A DNA stretch of 64,000 nt from NCBI RefSeq assembly GCF_017309185.1, contig NZ_JAEKJZ010000002.1, positions 310,001-374,000 on the forward strand, read 5' to 3'. How positions within the stretch are numbered: position 1 is the first letter of the stretch; each line of letters begins with the position of its first letter. A program made the translations under genes and the position numbers. Below, in pieces: positions 27,702 to 35,994 of the stretch. The DNA comes from Roseibium aggregatum. Its GTDB lineage: Bacteria > Pseudomonadota > Alphaproteobacteria > Rhizobiales > Stappiaceae. The notes under the pieces were generated by a model. That model saw only the letters and a list, made by a program, of their open reading frames with translations, searched no databases and had not been told where the DNA came from.

Positions 27702-28101
27702 CCGCGCGCCTCTTCTTCAAGCTGTTTGTCCGGAACAACCATCACCGACCCTGGGCGATGGATAGCCGCATCCGGCCCCAATTGACGCCGCCCTGCCCGT
27801 TCCCGACCGCCACGATCGTTCGCGCCCGCGCACCGATCCCACCTGTTATCGCTACGTCCAAGCGGGCTGCTCGAAGCGCGCCCGGCAGCCACGACGCGAT
27901 ATCCGCCTCCCTTCCGGCCGGAAGCAACTCCGGAACAGTTCCCGCGAAACAATCCAAGTTGTCTCCCGGCTTTCGTAAACAGTTGTAAAGGTTAATTTCC
28001 ACTAACCATCTTTCTTTACGAGCGGTTTTCTTCTTTCAGGCTTTGTTGTGCGCGGGTCCAGGACGGATCCATGTACCTCGTATTCCTAGAAAGGATGCAA
28101 A
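27702..28101. promoter_or_regulatory. Leader region of flagellin 1
   Basis: This 400-base gap has no convincing gene; two overlapping antisense frames were rejected. Its last 110 bases hold an 18-base near-palindrome GGTTA-N8-TAACC at 27990-28007 and a likely untranslated leader with a possible short upstream frame beginning at 28071. The first 280 bases show nothing recognisable. Confidence 0.4.
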
Positions 28102-29604
28102 ATGTCAGATATTACTCTGTCCAGCGCAGTCCGCGCGAACCTGAACACTCTCCAGACCACCGCGAGCTTCATGTCCGATGTCCAGAACAAACTGGCCACC
28201 GGTAAGAAAGTGAACTCCGCTCTGGACAATCCGAACAGCTTCTTCACCGCGTCCGGCCTGAATGCACGTGCAAACGACCTGTCCACCCTTCTGGACGATA
28301 TGGGTCAGTCGGTTCAGACGCTGAAAGCCGCTGATGAGGGTATTTCCAGCATCACCAAGCTGGTTGAATCGGCAAAGGCGAAAGCCAACCAGGCTCTGCA
28401 GACGCAGAGCCAGTACGAGCGCAAGCAATTCGCCGAACAGTACAATGAACTGCTGAACCAGATCGAAGACATTGCCAAGGACAGCTCCTACAAGGGCAAG
28501 AACCTGCTCGCAGGCGACGGCAACGATCTGTCGACGATCTTCAATGAAGACTCCACGTCCAAACTGGATGTTGACGCTGTCGACTACACCGACACGACTC
28601 TCTCCACCGGCCTGAACCTCTCCGATCTCGAAGAAGGCGAAGGCAGCGCGACCGCGTTCACGCTGAGAGGCGGCAAGACGACGATCACCCTGACGGATGG
28701 TACGACGACACTGAACTCCGGTTCTACCCTGTCCGACTCCAACGCCCTCACGGCCGGTCACACGCTTCAGTTCGTCAACAACGCGGCTGGAACCACGACC
28801 GCCCTGGCAGCCGTCGGCAACACCGTTACTGCCGGTGCTACGGTTCAGGATCTTGTCGACGAGTTGAATGCCGTCGATGGTGTCCGTGCCGAGTTCGACA
28901 ACTCGACCGGTGAACTGAGCATTTACAGCGATGAGGACTTCTACGTCGCGACTTCGACGTCCCTCACCGCAACCGTCACCGGCTTCGCTGTTGACGCAAC
29001 CGCTCTTGCCACCACGACCGCCCTGCTTTCGGACACCGCTTCTTTCGCGGTCGGCGACACGCTGACCCTGACGGACGGCAACGGCTACGAGCTGGGTTCG
29101 CTGGAAATCGAGGACGACACCACCGTTGATGACCTCGTCGACTTCATCGACGACTTTGAAGGCGTCACCGCGGACTTCAACTCCTCCTCGGGCGCGCTGA
29201 GCCTCACTTCCGAAACCGACCTGACGCTGGAAAGCGACAACGGCAACTTCGCGAGTGACAACTTCAGCACTCCGAGCGGCGGCGTCTCCATCAGCGCCCT
29301 GACCGACAGCGGCTTTGCGACCGACAACGACATCAACCGTACGGTTGACCGTCTGAACTCGGCCCTTGGCAAGCTCAGAACTCAGGCGTCGTCCTTCGGT
29401 ACCAACCTTTCGGTCATCGAAAACCGTCAGGACTTCACCAACAACCTGATCAGCACGCTGGAAGAAGGCGCCGGCAAGCTGACCCTGGCTGACACGAACG
29501 AAGAAGGTGCGAACCTTCTGGCCCTGCAGACCCGTCAGAGCCTCGCGTCCACGTCCCTGTCCTTCGCCGCCCAGGCGGACCAGAACGTGCTGCGTCTGTT
29601 CTAA
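28102..29604 (+). CDS. Flagellin (copy 1)
   Basis: The product is a filament subunit of 500 residues. The conserved flagellin ends are clear: N-terminal D0/D1 (about 1-175) with TGKKVNSALDNPNSFFTASG and the C-terminal part (about 410-500) ending in LALQTRQSLASTSLSFAAQA. The middle (about 180-400) is Thr/Asp/Ser-rich and beta-like, and would form surface domains. It is closely similar to copy 2 along most of its length. Flagellins of rhizobia are often about 320-400 residues, so these are large. A terminator follows. Confidence 0.95.
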   Translation: MSDITLSSAVRANLNTLQTTASFMSDVQNKLATGKKVNSALDNPNSFFTASGLNARANDLSTLLDDMGQSVQTLKAADEGISSITKLVESAKAKANQALQTQSQYERKQFAEQYNELLNQIEDIAKDSSYKGKNLLAGDGNDLSTIFNEDSTSKLDVDAVDYTDTTLSTGLNLSDLEEGEGSATAFTLRGGKTTITLTDGTTTLNSGSTLSDSNALTAGHTLQFVNNAAGTTTALAAVGNTVTAGATVQDLVDELNAVDGVRAEFDNSTGELSIYSDEDFYVATSTSLTATVTGFAVDATALATTTALLSDTASFAVGDTLTLTDGNGYELGSLEIEDDTTVDDLVDFIDDFEGVTADFNSSSGALSLTSETDLTLESDNGNFASDNFSTPSGGVSISALTDSGFATDNDINRTVDRLNSALGKLRTQASSFGTNLSVIENRQDFTNNLISTLEEGAGKLTLADTNEEGANLLALQTRQSLASTSLSFAAQADQNVLRLF

Positions 29605-29631
29605 GACCGGCCAAACGGTTGACACGATCTG

Positions 29632-29662
29632 GAAAAGCGGGCTCAGGCCCGCTTTTCTTTTT
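29632..29662 (+). terminator. Terminator after flagellin 1
   Basis: An eleven-base stem (gaaaagcgggc / gcccgcttttc) with a four-base loop is followed by a T run (29658-29662). It is a textbook Rho-independent terminator, showing the flagellin genes are transcribed separately. Confidence 0.9.
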
Positions 29663-30018
29663 GGGCTGCCGACCCCACGCAGCCTGTCGAGTGCGAATCG
29701 AACGCACCGACTCGCGGAACTTCCCGGTCCCTGAACGCTCGCGCCGGTCCGGCGTTTTTGTTGACGCAGCGTCCCCGGAGGTTCTCGCCTTCCGCTGCCA
29801 CGGCAGCAGATCGTCAAGAATGGCCATCCAGTGGTCCGTCTGACAGAGCGACCACGCGACCCCCTTGTTAATAATGGCAATTTGCAGGTCCGATTAACGT
29901 TTTCCTAGGCACGATTTCAGCCACGATTAACCAATGTTTAAGGTTAACGGGCAATCCTCGTTTCACCCTGCTCAGGAAGAGCAGCAGTACCAGTGACCCA
30001 GGAAAGGGATAAACTAAG
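29663..30018. promoter_or_regulatory. Gap and control region before flagellin 2
   Basis: No gene is seen in these 356 bases. The first 200 show nothing recognisable. The second half is AT-rich and holds several TTAA words, including an exact CtrA-type box at 29927-29941 and a further TTAA at 29944. Confidence 0.45.
29927..29941. promoter_or_regulatory. CtrA-type box TTAA-N7-TTAA before flagellin 2
   Basis: TTAA at 29927-29930 and TTAA at 29938-29941 flank exactly seven bases. The site is about 78 bases before the flagellin 2 ATG. Direct CtrA control is inferred. Confidence 0.55.
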
Positions 30019-31521
30019 ATGGCTGACATCACGCTGTCCGCTGCCGTTCGGCAAAACCTCCTTACGCTCCAGACCACCGCGAATTTCATGTCCGATGTCC
30101 AGAACAAACTGGCCACCGGCAAGAAGGTGAACTCCGCGCTGGACAATCCGAACAGCTTCTTCACCGCGTCCGGCTTGAACGCCCGCGCGAACGACCTGTC
30201 CACCCTTCTGGACGATATGGGTCAGTCCGTTCAGACTCTGAAAGCCGCCGATCAGGGTATCACCAGCATCACCAAGCTGGTTGAGTCGGCAAAAGCGAAA
30301 GCCAATCAGGCCCTGCAGACGCAGAGCCAGTACGAGCGCAAGCAATTCGCCGAACAGTACAACGAACTGCTGATCCAGATCGAAGACGTCGCCAAAGACA
30401 GCTCTTACAAGGGCAAGAACCTGCTTGCAGGCGACGGCAACGATCTCACGACGATCTTCAACGAAGACTCCACGTCCAAGCTGAAGATCTCCGCTGTCGA
30501 CTACACCGAAACCTCGCTCTCCAACGGCCTGAACCTCTCCGATCTCGTCGAAGGCGAAGGTGGTGCGGCTGCGATGGAACTGCGTGGCGGCAAGACCACG
30601 ATCACTCTGACGGACGGCACCACCACGCTGAACACCAGCTCGACGCTGTCCGACTCCAACGCCTTCACGGCCGGTCACACGCTTCAGTTCGTCAACAACG
30701 CAGCTGGAACCACGACTGCCCTGGCAGCCGTCGGTAACACCGTGACGGCTGGCTCAACCGTCCAGGACCTTGTCGACGAACTGAACGCCGTTGACGGTGT
30801 CCGTGCGGAGTTCGACAACTCGAGCGGCGAGCTGAATATCTACAGCGATGAAGATTTCTACGTCGCAACCAGCACGTCGCTCACCGCGACCGTGACCGGC
30901 TTCGCAGTTGCTGCAACCGCCCTTGCCACCACGTCCGCGCTCCTGTCGAACACCGCCTCCTTCGCGGTCGGCGACACGCTGACCCTGACGGACGGTAACG
31001 GCTACGAACTGGGTTCGCTGGAAATCGAGGACGACACCACCGTCGACGACCTGGTCAACTTCGTCAACGACTTCCAGGGTGTCGAAGCCGACTTCACGTC
31101 TGCTTCCGGATCGCTGAACATTCTCTCCGAAACCGACCTGTCGCTGGAAAGTGACAACGCCAACTTCGCGAGCGACAACTTCAGCACTCCGAGTACGGGT
31201 GTATCGATCACGGCTCTGACCGACAGCGGCTTCGCGACCGACAACGACATCAACCGTGTCGTCGACCGGCTCAACACCGCCCTGTCGAACCTGAGGTCCC
31301 AGGCCTCCTCCTTCGGTACCAATCTCTCCACCATTGAGATCCGTCAGGATTACACCACGACGATGATCAATACCCTGGAAGAAGGTGCCGGCAAGCTGAC
31401 TCTGGCGGATACCAACGAAGAAGGCGCAAACCTTCTGGCCCTGCAGACCCGTCAGCAGCTCGCTTCGACTTCCCTGTCCTTCGCCTCTCAGGCGGATCAG
31501 ACGGTGCTCTCGCTCTTCTAA
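30019..31521 (+). CDS. Flagellin (copy 2)
   Basis: This 500-residue flagellin is the closest relative of copy 1. Residues from about 20 to 170 are almost identical, and long nearly identical stretches continue through the central domain (for example DGTTTLN and VGDTLTLTDGNGYELGSLE), while differences cluster near the N-terminus, around 170-190 and near 360-390. It has its own CtrA-type box and terminator. The pattern suggests recent duplication and/or gene conversion. Confidence 0.95.
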   Translation: MADITLSAAVRQNLLTLQTTANFMSDVQNKLATGKKVNSALDNPNSFFTASGLNARANDLSTLLDDMGQSVQTLKAADQGITSITKLVESAKAKANQALQTQSQYERKQFAEQYNELLIQIEDVAKDSSYKGKNLLAGDGNDLTTIFNEDSTSKLKISAVDYTETSLSNGLNLSDLVEGEGGAAAMELRGGKTTITLTDGTTTLNTSSTLSDSNAFTAGHTLQFVNNAAGTTTALAAVGNTVTAGSTVQDLVDELNAVDGVRAEFDNSSGELNIYSDEDFYVATSTSLTATVTGFAVAATALATTSALLSNTASFAVGDTLTLTDGNGYELGSLEIEDDTTVDDLVNFVNDFQGVEADFTSASGSLNILSETDLSLESDNANFASDNFSTPSTGVSITALTDSGFATDNDINRVVDRLNTALSNLRSQASSFGTNLSTIEIRQDYTTTMINTLEEGAGKLTLADTNEEGANLLALQTRQQLASTSLSFASQADQTVLSLF

Positions 31522-31566
31522 GCGCGATAGAATCAGTCGAATCAGGAATTTACATTCAGACAAACA

Positions 31567-31601
31567 AAAGCGGCGGGCCTATGGTCCGCCGCTTTCATTT
31601 T
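31567..31601 (+). terminator. Terminator after flagellin 2
   Basis: A ten-base stem (aaagcggcgg 31567-31576 with ccgccgcttt 31586-31595) is followed by catttt. It separates flagellin 2 from flagellin 3. Confidence 0.85.
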
Positions 31602-31809
31602 GCCCGGAAGCACTTGAAACACTCAAAATTTTTCCTCTGAGGAATCAGCTACTTAAAAGAAATCTTTTGGTAACTTTTATTTACAGCAGGTTAACCGGTG
31701 CATCGCGGATTAACTTTCTGTTCAGTTTTATGGTCAAGGTGCGCGCTCTACTTAGTGCCGATCAGAGCAGCCCTTCCCGAGTACTGAAGAGAAAAAGCGG
31801 TGAAGTCTG

Positions 31810-33309
31810 ATGCCTGATATTGTTCTTTCCAGCGCAGTCCGCGACAACCTGCTGTCGCTCAAACAAACGGCCGATTTGCAGTCGCTGACGCAGAACCGGC
31901 TTGCGACCGGGTTGAAAGTCAACACGGCGCTCGACAATCCAAACTCCTACTTCACGGCCCAGTCCCTGAACGACCGGGCGGGAGATCTTGCCAATCTGCT
32001 CGACAATATGGGTCAGTCGGTCCAGACGCTGAAGGCAGCCGACAAGGGGATCACATCGATCACCAAGCTGGTTGAGTCGGCCAAGGCCATCGCCAATCAG
32101 GCGCTGCAGACCTCCAGCGAATACGAGCGCAAGCAATTCGCCGAGCAGTACAACGACCTCCTCGAGCAGATCGAGGACATGGCGCGGGACTCCAGCTACA
32201 AGGGCAAGAACCTGCTTGCCGGCGCAGGCAACGAACTGGAAGTGATCTTCAACGAGGACAGCACGTCCAACCTGACGGTCGATCCGGTCGACTTCACCGA
32301 CACCACCCTGGACGACGGTCTCAATCTGGACGACCTCGACACGGGCGGGACGGGTACATCGTCCTTCAACATGTATGGCAGCTCGTCCACCGTGACCCTG
32401 ACAGGCCTGCAGGCCTCCTCTCAGCTGACCGACCTGGTGAACTGGCAGAACGGCGACCACGTCACGATCACCCAGGGGACGGAAACGGTTACACTGACGG
32501 TCGGCACCGATATTGTCACGGTTCAGGACTATATCGATGCCCTCGACGATCAGCCCGGCATTCATGCAAGCTTCGACGAGGCGACCGATTCCATCACGAT
32601 CGTGACCGGTCTCGAATCGTCCATCAGCATCGCCAAGGACGCCGCGGCGGGTGCTCCGAGTACGACGACGGGCGGCGGCAGCGCGACCGGTGCGGCGACG
32701 GTTACGACCGTGACCGCGCTGAGTTCCACGGCCACGCTGATCACTTCCGGCGGCTTCCAGGCCGGCGACACGATCACGATTACCGACGGCAACGGTTTCG
32801 AGCCGGCCTCCATCGAAATCGACGAAGAAACCACGGTCAGCGACCTGGTGAACTTCATCAACAACGTCAAGGGGCTCGACGCGACTTTCTCAGGCGGCAT
32901 GGTGAGCCTGATCGGGGAAGTCTCCTTCGACATCAGCAGTTCCAACAGCGACTTCAACCGGATGACGGTCGGCAGCACGACCGGAGTGGTCGGCCTGAGC
33001 GCCGCCGCCTCTGATTTCAAGAGCGACACAGACATCGATCGAACGCTGCAGGCCATCAATGCGGCACTCGATGAACTTCGAAACGCCGCCCGGTCGATGG
33101 GTACGGCGCTTTCCACGGTTGAAATCCGGACGGACTTCACCGAGAATCTCATCAACACGCTCGAAGTCGGCGCCGGGGAACTGACGATTGCCGATATGAA
33201 CGAGGAAGGCGCGAACATGCTGGCCTTGCAGACCCGCCAGCAGCTTTCCTCAACCGCCCTGTCCCTGGCAAACCAGGCCGACCAGAGCGTCTTGAGCCTG
33301 TTTGGTTAA
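31810..33309 (+). CDS. Flagellin (copy 3, divergent)
   Basis: This 499-residue flagellin shares the conserved N-terminal (ATGLKVNTALDNPNSYFTAQ) and C-terminal (LALQTRQQLSSTALSLANQA) regions but has a central domain that differs clearly from copies 1 and 2, with a Gly/Thr-rich segment TTTGGGSATGAATVTTVTAL at about 285-304. Part of the central fold is still shared (DTITITDGNGFEPASIEIDE). It may be a minor or position-specific filament subunit. flbT follows about 105 bases later. Confidence 0.94.
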   Translation: MPDIVLSSAVRDNLLSLKQTADLQSLTQNRLATGLKVNTALDNPNSYFTAQSLNDRAGDLANLLDNMGQSVQTLKAADKGITSITKLVESAKAIANQALQTSSEYERKQFAEQYNDLLEQIEDMARDSSYKGKNLLAGAGNELEVIFNEDSTSNLTVDPVDFTDTTLDDGLNLDDLDTGGTGTSSFNMYGSSSTVTLTGLQASSQLTDLVNWQNGDHVTITQGTETVTLTVGTDIVTVQDYIDALDDQPGIHASFDEATDSITIVTGLESSISIAKDAAAGAPSTTTGGGSATGAATVTTVTALSSTATLITSGGFQAGDTITITDGNGFEPASIEIDEETTVSDLVNFINNVKGLDATFSGGMVSLIGEVSFDISSSNSDFNRMTVGSTTGVVGLSAAASDFKSDTDIDRTLQAINAALDELRNAARSMGTALSTVEIRTDFTENLINTLEVGAGELTIADMNEEGANMLALQTRQQLSSTALSLANQADQSVLSLFG

Positions 33310-33414
33310 GGCCGTTACGGTTAATACAAGCAGTGCTAATCATTAAGGTATTGGGCGGGAACGTTAACCAATTTGTTAATGTTCTCGCGGATACTCAAGC
33401 GTGGAGGTCACGGA

Positions 33415-33909
33415 ATGGCGCTCAAGGTCGAGCTGAAACCGGGCGAACGGATCATCATCGGTGACAGTGTCATCACCAACGATAATCAGCGAACCCGCCT
33501 ATTTATCGAAGGCCAGGCGCCCATTCTGCGGGAAAAGGATATTTTGACCCCGGCAACCGCCGATACGCCGGCTAAACGGATCTATTTGGCCGTTCAGCTG
33601 ATGTATCTGTCGAACGACATGGAGAAGATTCAGGAGAATTACTTCACCCTCGTCAACGACATCGTAAAAGCGGCTCCGAGTACCATCCCGTACGTCACAA
33701 GGATAAGCAACGCGATTTTAGCCGGCGCCTTCTACAAAGCATTGAAAGAAGCACGCAAGCTCATCGAATATGAAGGGAAGCTGATCGGTCATGTACAAGC
33801 AGGCAGCACAGGCTTACCAGAAAGCGAGCCAGGTGGCGGTGTCACCGAGGGAGCTGGAAGCGAATCTGCTGATGAAAGCCGCAGCCCGGCTGCAATTGAT
33901 CAAGGATGA
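33415..33909 (+). CDS. flbT: Flagellin synthesis regulator FlbT
   Basis: FlbT binds the 5' leader of flagellin mRNA in Caulobacter and destabilises it. The 164-residue product has MALKVELKPGERIIIGDSVITN and the conserved RIYLAVQLMYLSNDMEKIQENYF. From about residue 127 onward the sequence is low-complexity and Gly/Ser/Glu-rich; that part overlaps flaF in another frame for 119 bases. GGAGG is 7 bases before the ATG at 33415. The long overlap makes the C-terminal end unusual. Confidence 0.93.
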   Translation: MALKVELKPGERIIIGDSVITNDNQRTRLFIEGQAPILREKDILTPATADTPAKRIYLAVQLMYLSNDMEKIQENYFTLVNDIVKAAPSTIPYVTRISNAILAGAFYKALKEARKLIEYEGKLIGHVQAGSTGLPESEPGGGVTEGAGSESADESRSPAAIDQG

Positions 33910-34168
33910 GTGGGAAGAGTCCTCGCTTGCGGAAAAGGACGACGCACTGGTCTACAACCGTAAGCTATGGACGGTTCTTGTAACCTCCGCGACGAGCGAC
34001 AGCAGTCAATTGCCGCAAGCAATCAAGAACAACATGGCATCGCTGGCTGTTTTCATTTTCAAACAGACATTCGATGTGATTGCGACGGAAAATCCCGAGA
34101 AACTGAACTCGATCATAAGCATCAACCGCTCGATCGCCGAGGGACTGCGCGCGGAGCCGGAAGAATAA
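33791..34168 (+). CDS. flaF: Flagellar biosynthesis regulator FlaF
   Basis: FlaF promotes flagellin translation or secretion and acts against FlbT in Caulobacter. The 125 residues have the family motifs YQKASQVAVSPRELEANLLM near the start, NRKLWTVLVTSATS in the middle, and INRSIAEGLRA at the end. The start lies inside flbT in a different frame, so flbT and flaF are strongly coupled. It ends just before a terminator. Confidence 0.93.
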   Translation: MYKQAAQAYQKASQVAVSPRELEANLLMKAAARLQLIKDEWEESSLAEKDDALVYNRKLWTVLVTSATSDSSQLPQAIKNNMASLAVFIFKQTFDVIATENPEKLNSIISINRSIAEGLRAEPEE

Positions 34169-34192
34169 TCCGCACTCACCAAAGTTTGAAGA

Positions 34193-34222
34193 AAGGCCGG
34201 ACTGACGTTCCGGCCTTCTTTT
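34193..34222 (+). terminator. Terminator after flaF
   Basis: An eight-base stem (aaggccgg / ccggcctt) with a nine-base loop is followed by cttttac. It ends the flbT-flaF transcript and separates it from the converging flgE-flgK-flgL operon. Confidence 0.8.
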
Positions 34223-34448
34223 ACTGACAAACCGTCAGACGGTCATTCCGGACAAGTGCAGCGGAGCTATGCACAGATCCGGAAATCGTCTGCGCCAAAG
34301 GCGCCCAATACTCAAGTTACATCAGATAGATATGAGAGAAGGTGCTTGCTGCCGCTCGTGCTTGTCAGCTGGATACCGGCTCACGCGACACAACTTCGCG
34401 GCGCGCTGTCCGGAATGACTTCGTGAGGGTTGTCAGCCGCGCTCGCTA

Positions 34449-35987
34449 TCAGAGATAGTCGGACAGGCTCAGGTTGAACACGATGGCAGTCGCCTGGTAG
34501 GAGACCTCGATGGTGTTCTGCAGTTGCAGTATCTCGGCCGCCAGCAGGTCCTGATCGACGCCTTCGATCTCCGCGATCGTTCCCTCGTAGCTGCTTTTCA
34601 TCAGGACGTGCCGGTCGTCGGTCTGGGTGACCGTGCGGTGGGTGATGGCGATATCGGTCGCGATGTCGACGATCCCTGACTGGTCGACCCCTTCCGGGTG
34701 AAGCAGAGAGCGCAGATTGGCGGACAACGTGTTGTAGTACTCTTCGTCGGTCGCCGTGCCGCCGGAGAAATCCGCAGCCACGAAAGCGGCAAGGGCCTGA
34801 ACCAGTTCCTGAATCGGTTCCTCGTTCGCCCTGACGCCGTAGTTCACCGTCAAATTCGAATCGACGACCGCGTTCTTGTCCTCCCGGGCATCGGTCGTGA
34901 CCGTATTCCGGCCGGTGTACCAGGCCGTCGTGGTCGTCCCTCCCGCGATCAGGGCCGTCGCCGTATCGAAGGGGGGACCGTCCACGCGCTGCGGTTCGGC
35001 ACCGGAAAACGTGCTGAAAAACTCGTCGGACGCCCATTCGTCGGAAACCGCCTTCAGGGTCGTCAGCGCCTGGTGCTCGATTTCATCGGCGATCGCATCC
35101 CTGAGGTTTTGCGCCGTTTCCTCAAGATCCGCACCGATGGCGAATGTGCCTTCGGTCTCGTTGGAGGTCGCCGCCGTGAACTCGATGGTAACCGTCTCGG
35201 TATGAGTGGGCGGCAGGGTCAGCTCGACGGAGATCGTCTCGCCCAGGTTCGGCTGCCCGGTGAACTGGATGTCGACGGTATCCGGATCGGCGGCCGCCGG
35301 ACCTGTGATCGCGACATTGGTCAGGGTCGACGTGACGGCGGAAATATCGAAACCGAAATCATGGGCGCCGTCTTCGGCGATCGTGAACGTGGAATCCGTC
35401 GGGATCGGCCCGGGGGCGTAGTTCGTCGTCAATGCGGATGTGGTCGTGCGGCCGGTATTCGTCGCGCCGAGATTGGCCTCCTGATATTCGCTCATGACCG
35501 TCCGGAGCCCGTCGAGACCATCCGCGCCGTTCAAAATCGCATCGATGGTCGCGACCGGATCGTTCACCGCGTCGGTTCCCCCGAAGACATAAAAGCTGGC
35601 GACTTCCGTGTTCAGGATGTTGACCGCTTCGTTCAACAGGAGTTCCGCCCGGGACTGGGTTTGGGTCTGACCGTCGTCCTGAAGCACGAAATCGTTCGAA
35701 TCGAGGGCGGATTTGGCGTCTTGCCGAATATCCTCCAGCCTTTCGAGCGACATGGTCATGGTTTTCAGGTGCAGATCGGTGATCGTGATTGTCTGCTGAA
35801 AGGTCTCGATCATGCTGACTTTCTGGGTCAGTTCGATATCGAGGAGCCTCCGGTCGCCGATTTCCCCGTAGGTCGTTCCGCTCTTGCCGCGCGCCAACTG
35901 CGTGGTCTTTTCCGACAGGAGGTCGTTCAGCTCGCCGAGCTGGCGCGTCAGATAGGTCCGTGAGGTGGTTATGGAAGAGACGGTCAT
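34449..35987 (-). CDS. flgL: Hook-associated protein FlgL (HAP3), enlarged
   Basis: FlgL joins the hook to the filament. The 512-residue product has a flagellin-like N-terminus (LTRQLGELNDLLSEKTTQLARGKSG) and a C-terminal helix (EILQLQNTIEVSYQATAIVF). It is longer than usual for FlgL (about 300-350). The extra length lies in the middle (about 180-400), with beta-rich Thr/Glu-rich sequence such as ETISVELTLPPTHTETVTIE. It starts 7 bases after flgK and is the last gene of flgE-flgK-flgL. Confidence 0.87.
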   Translation of the reverse strand: MTVSSITTSRTYLTRQLGELNDLLSEKTTQLARGKSGTTYGEIGDRRLLDIELTQKVSMIETFQQTITITDLHLKTMTMSLERLEDIRQDAKSALDSNDFVLQDDGQTQTQSRAELLLNEAVNILNTEVASFYVFGGTDAVNDPVATIDAILNGADGLDGLRTVMSEYQEANLGATNTGRTTTSALTTNYAPGPIPTDSTFTIAEDGAHDFGFDISAVTSTLTNVAITGPAAADPDTVDIQFTGQPNLGETISVELTLPPTHTETVTIEFTAATSNETEGTFAIGADLEETAQNLRDAIADEIEHQALTTLKAVSDEWASDEFFSTFSGAEPQRVDGPPFDTATALIAGGTTTTAWYTGRNTVTTDAREDKNAVVDSNLTVNYGVRANEEPIQELVQALAAFVAADFSGGTATDEEYYNTLSANLRSLLHPEGVDQSGIVDIATDIAITHRTVTQTDDRHVLMKSSYEGTIAEIEGVDQDLLAAEILQLQNTIEVSYQATAIVFNLSLSDYL

Positions 35988-35994
35988 GGTTTCA

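Noticed and set aside
27742..28002. An 86-codon minus-strand gene before flagellin 1
   Set aside because: No ribosome site, no family match, and an equally open frame on the other strand; nothing favours it over chance.
27990..28007. CtrA box before flagellin 1
   Set aside because: The near-palindrome GGTTA-N8-TAACC gives only TTAA-N6-CTAA, with wrong spacing and a mismatch.
28105..29880. A 591-codon antisense frame over flagellin 1
   Set aside because: It mirrors the flagellin coding periodicity; a similar antisense frame occurs over copy 2 for the same reason.
33366..33381. CtrA box before flbT
   Set aside because: Two TTAA words are eight bases apart, not seven. It was left out as a called site, although a weak role cannot be excluded.
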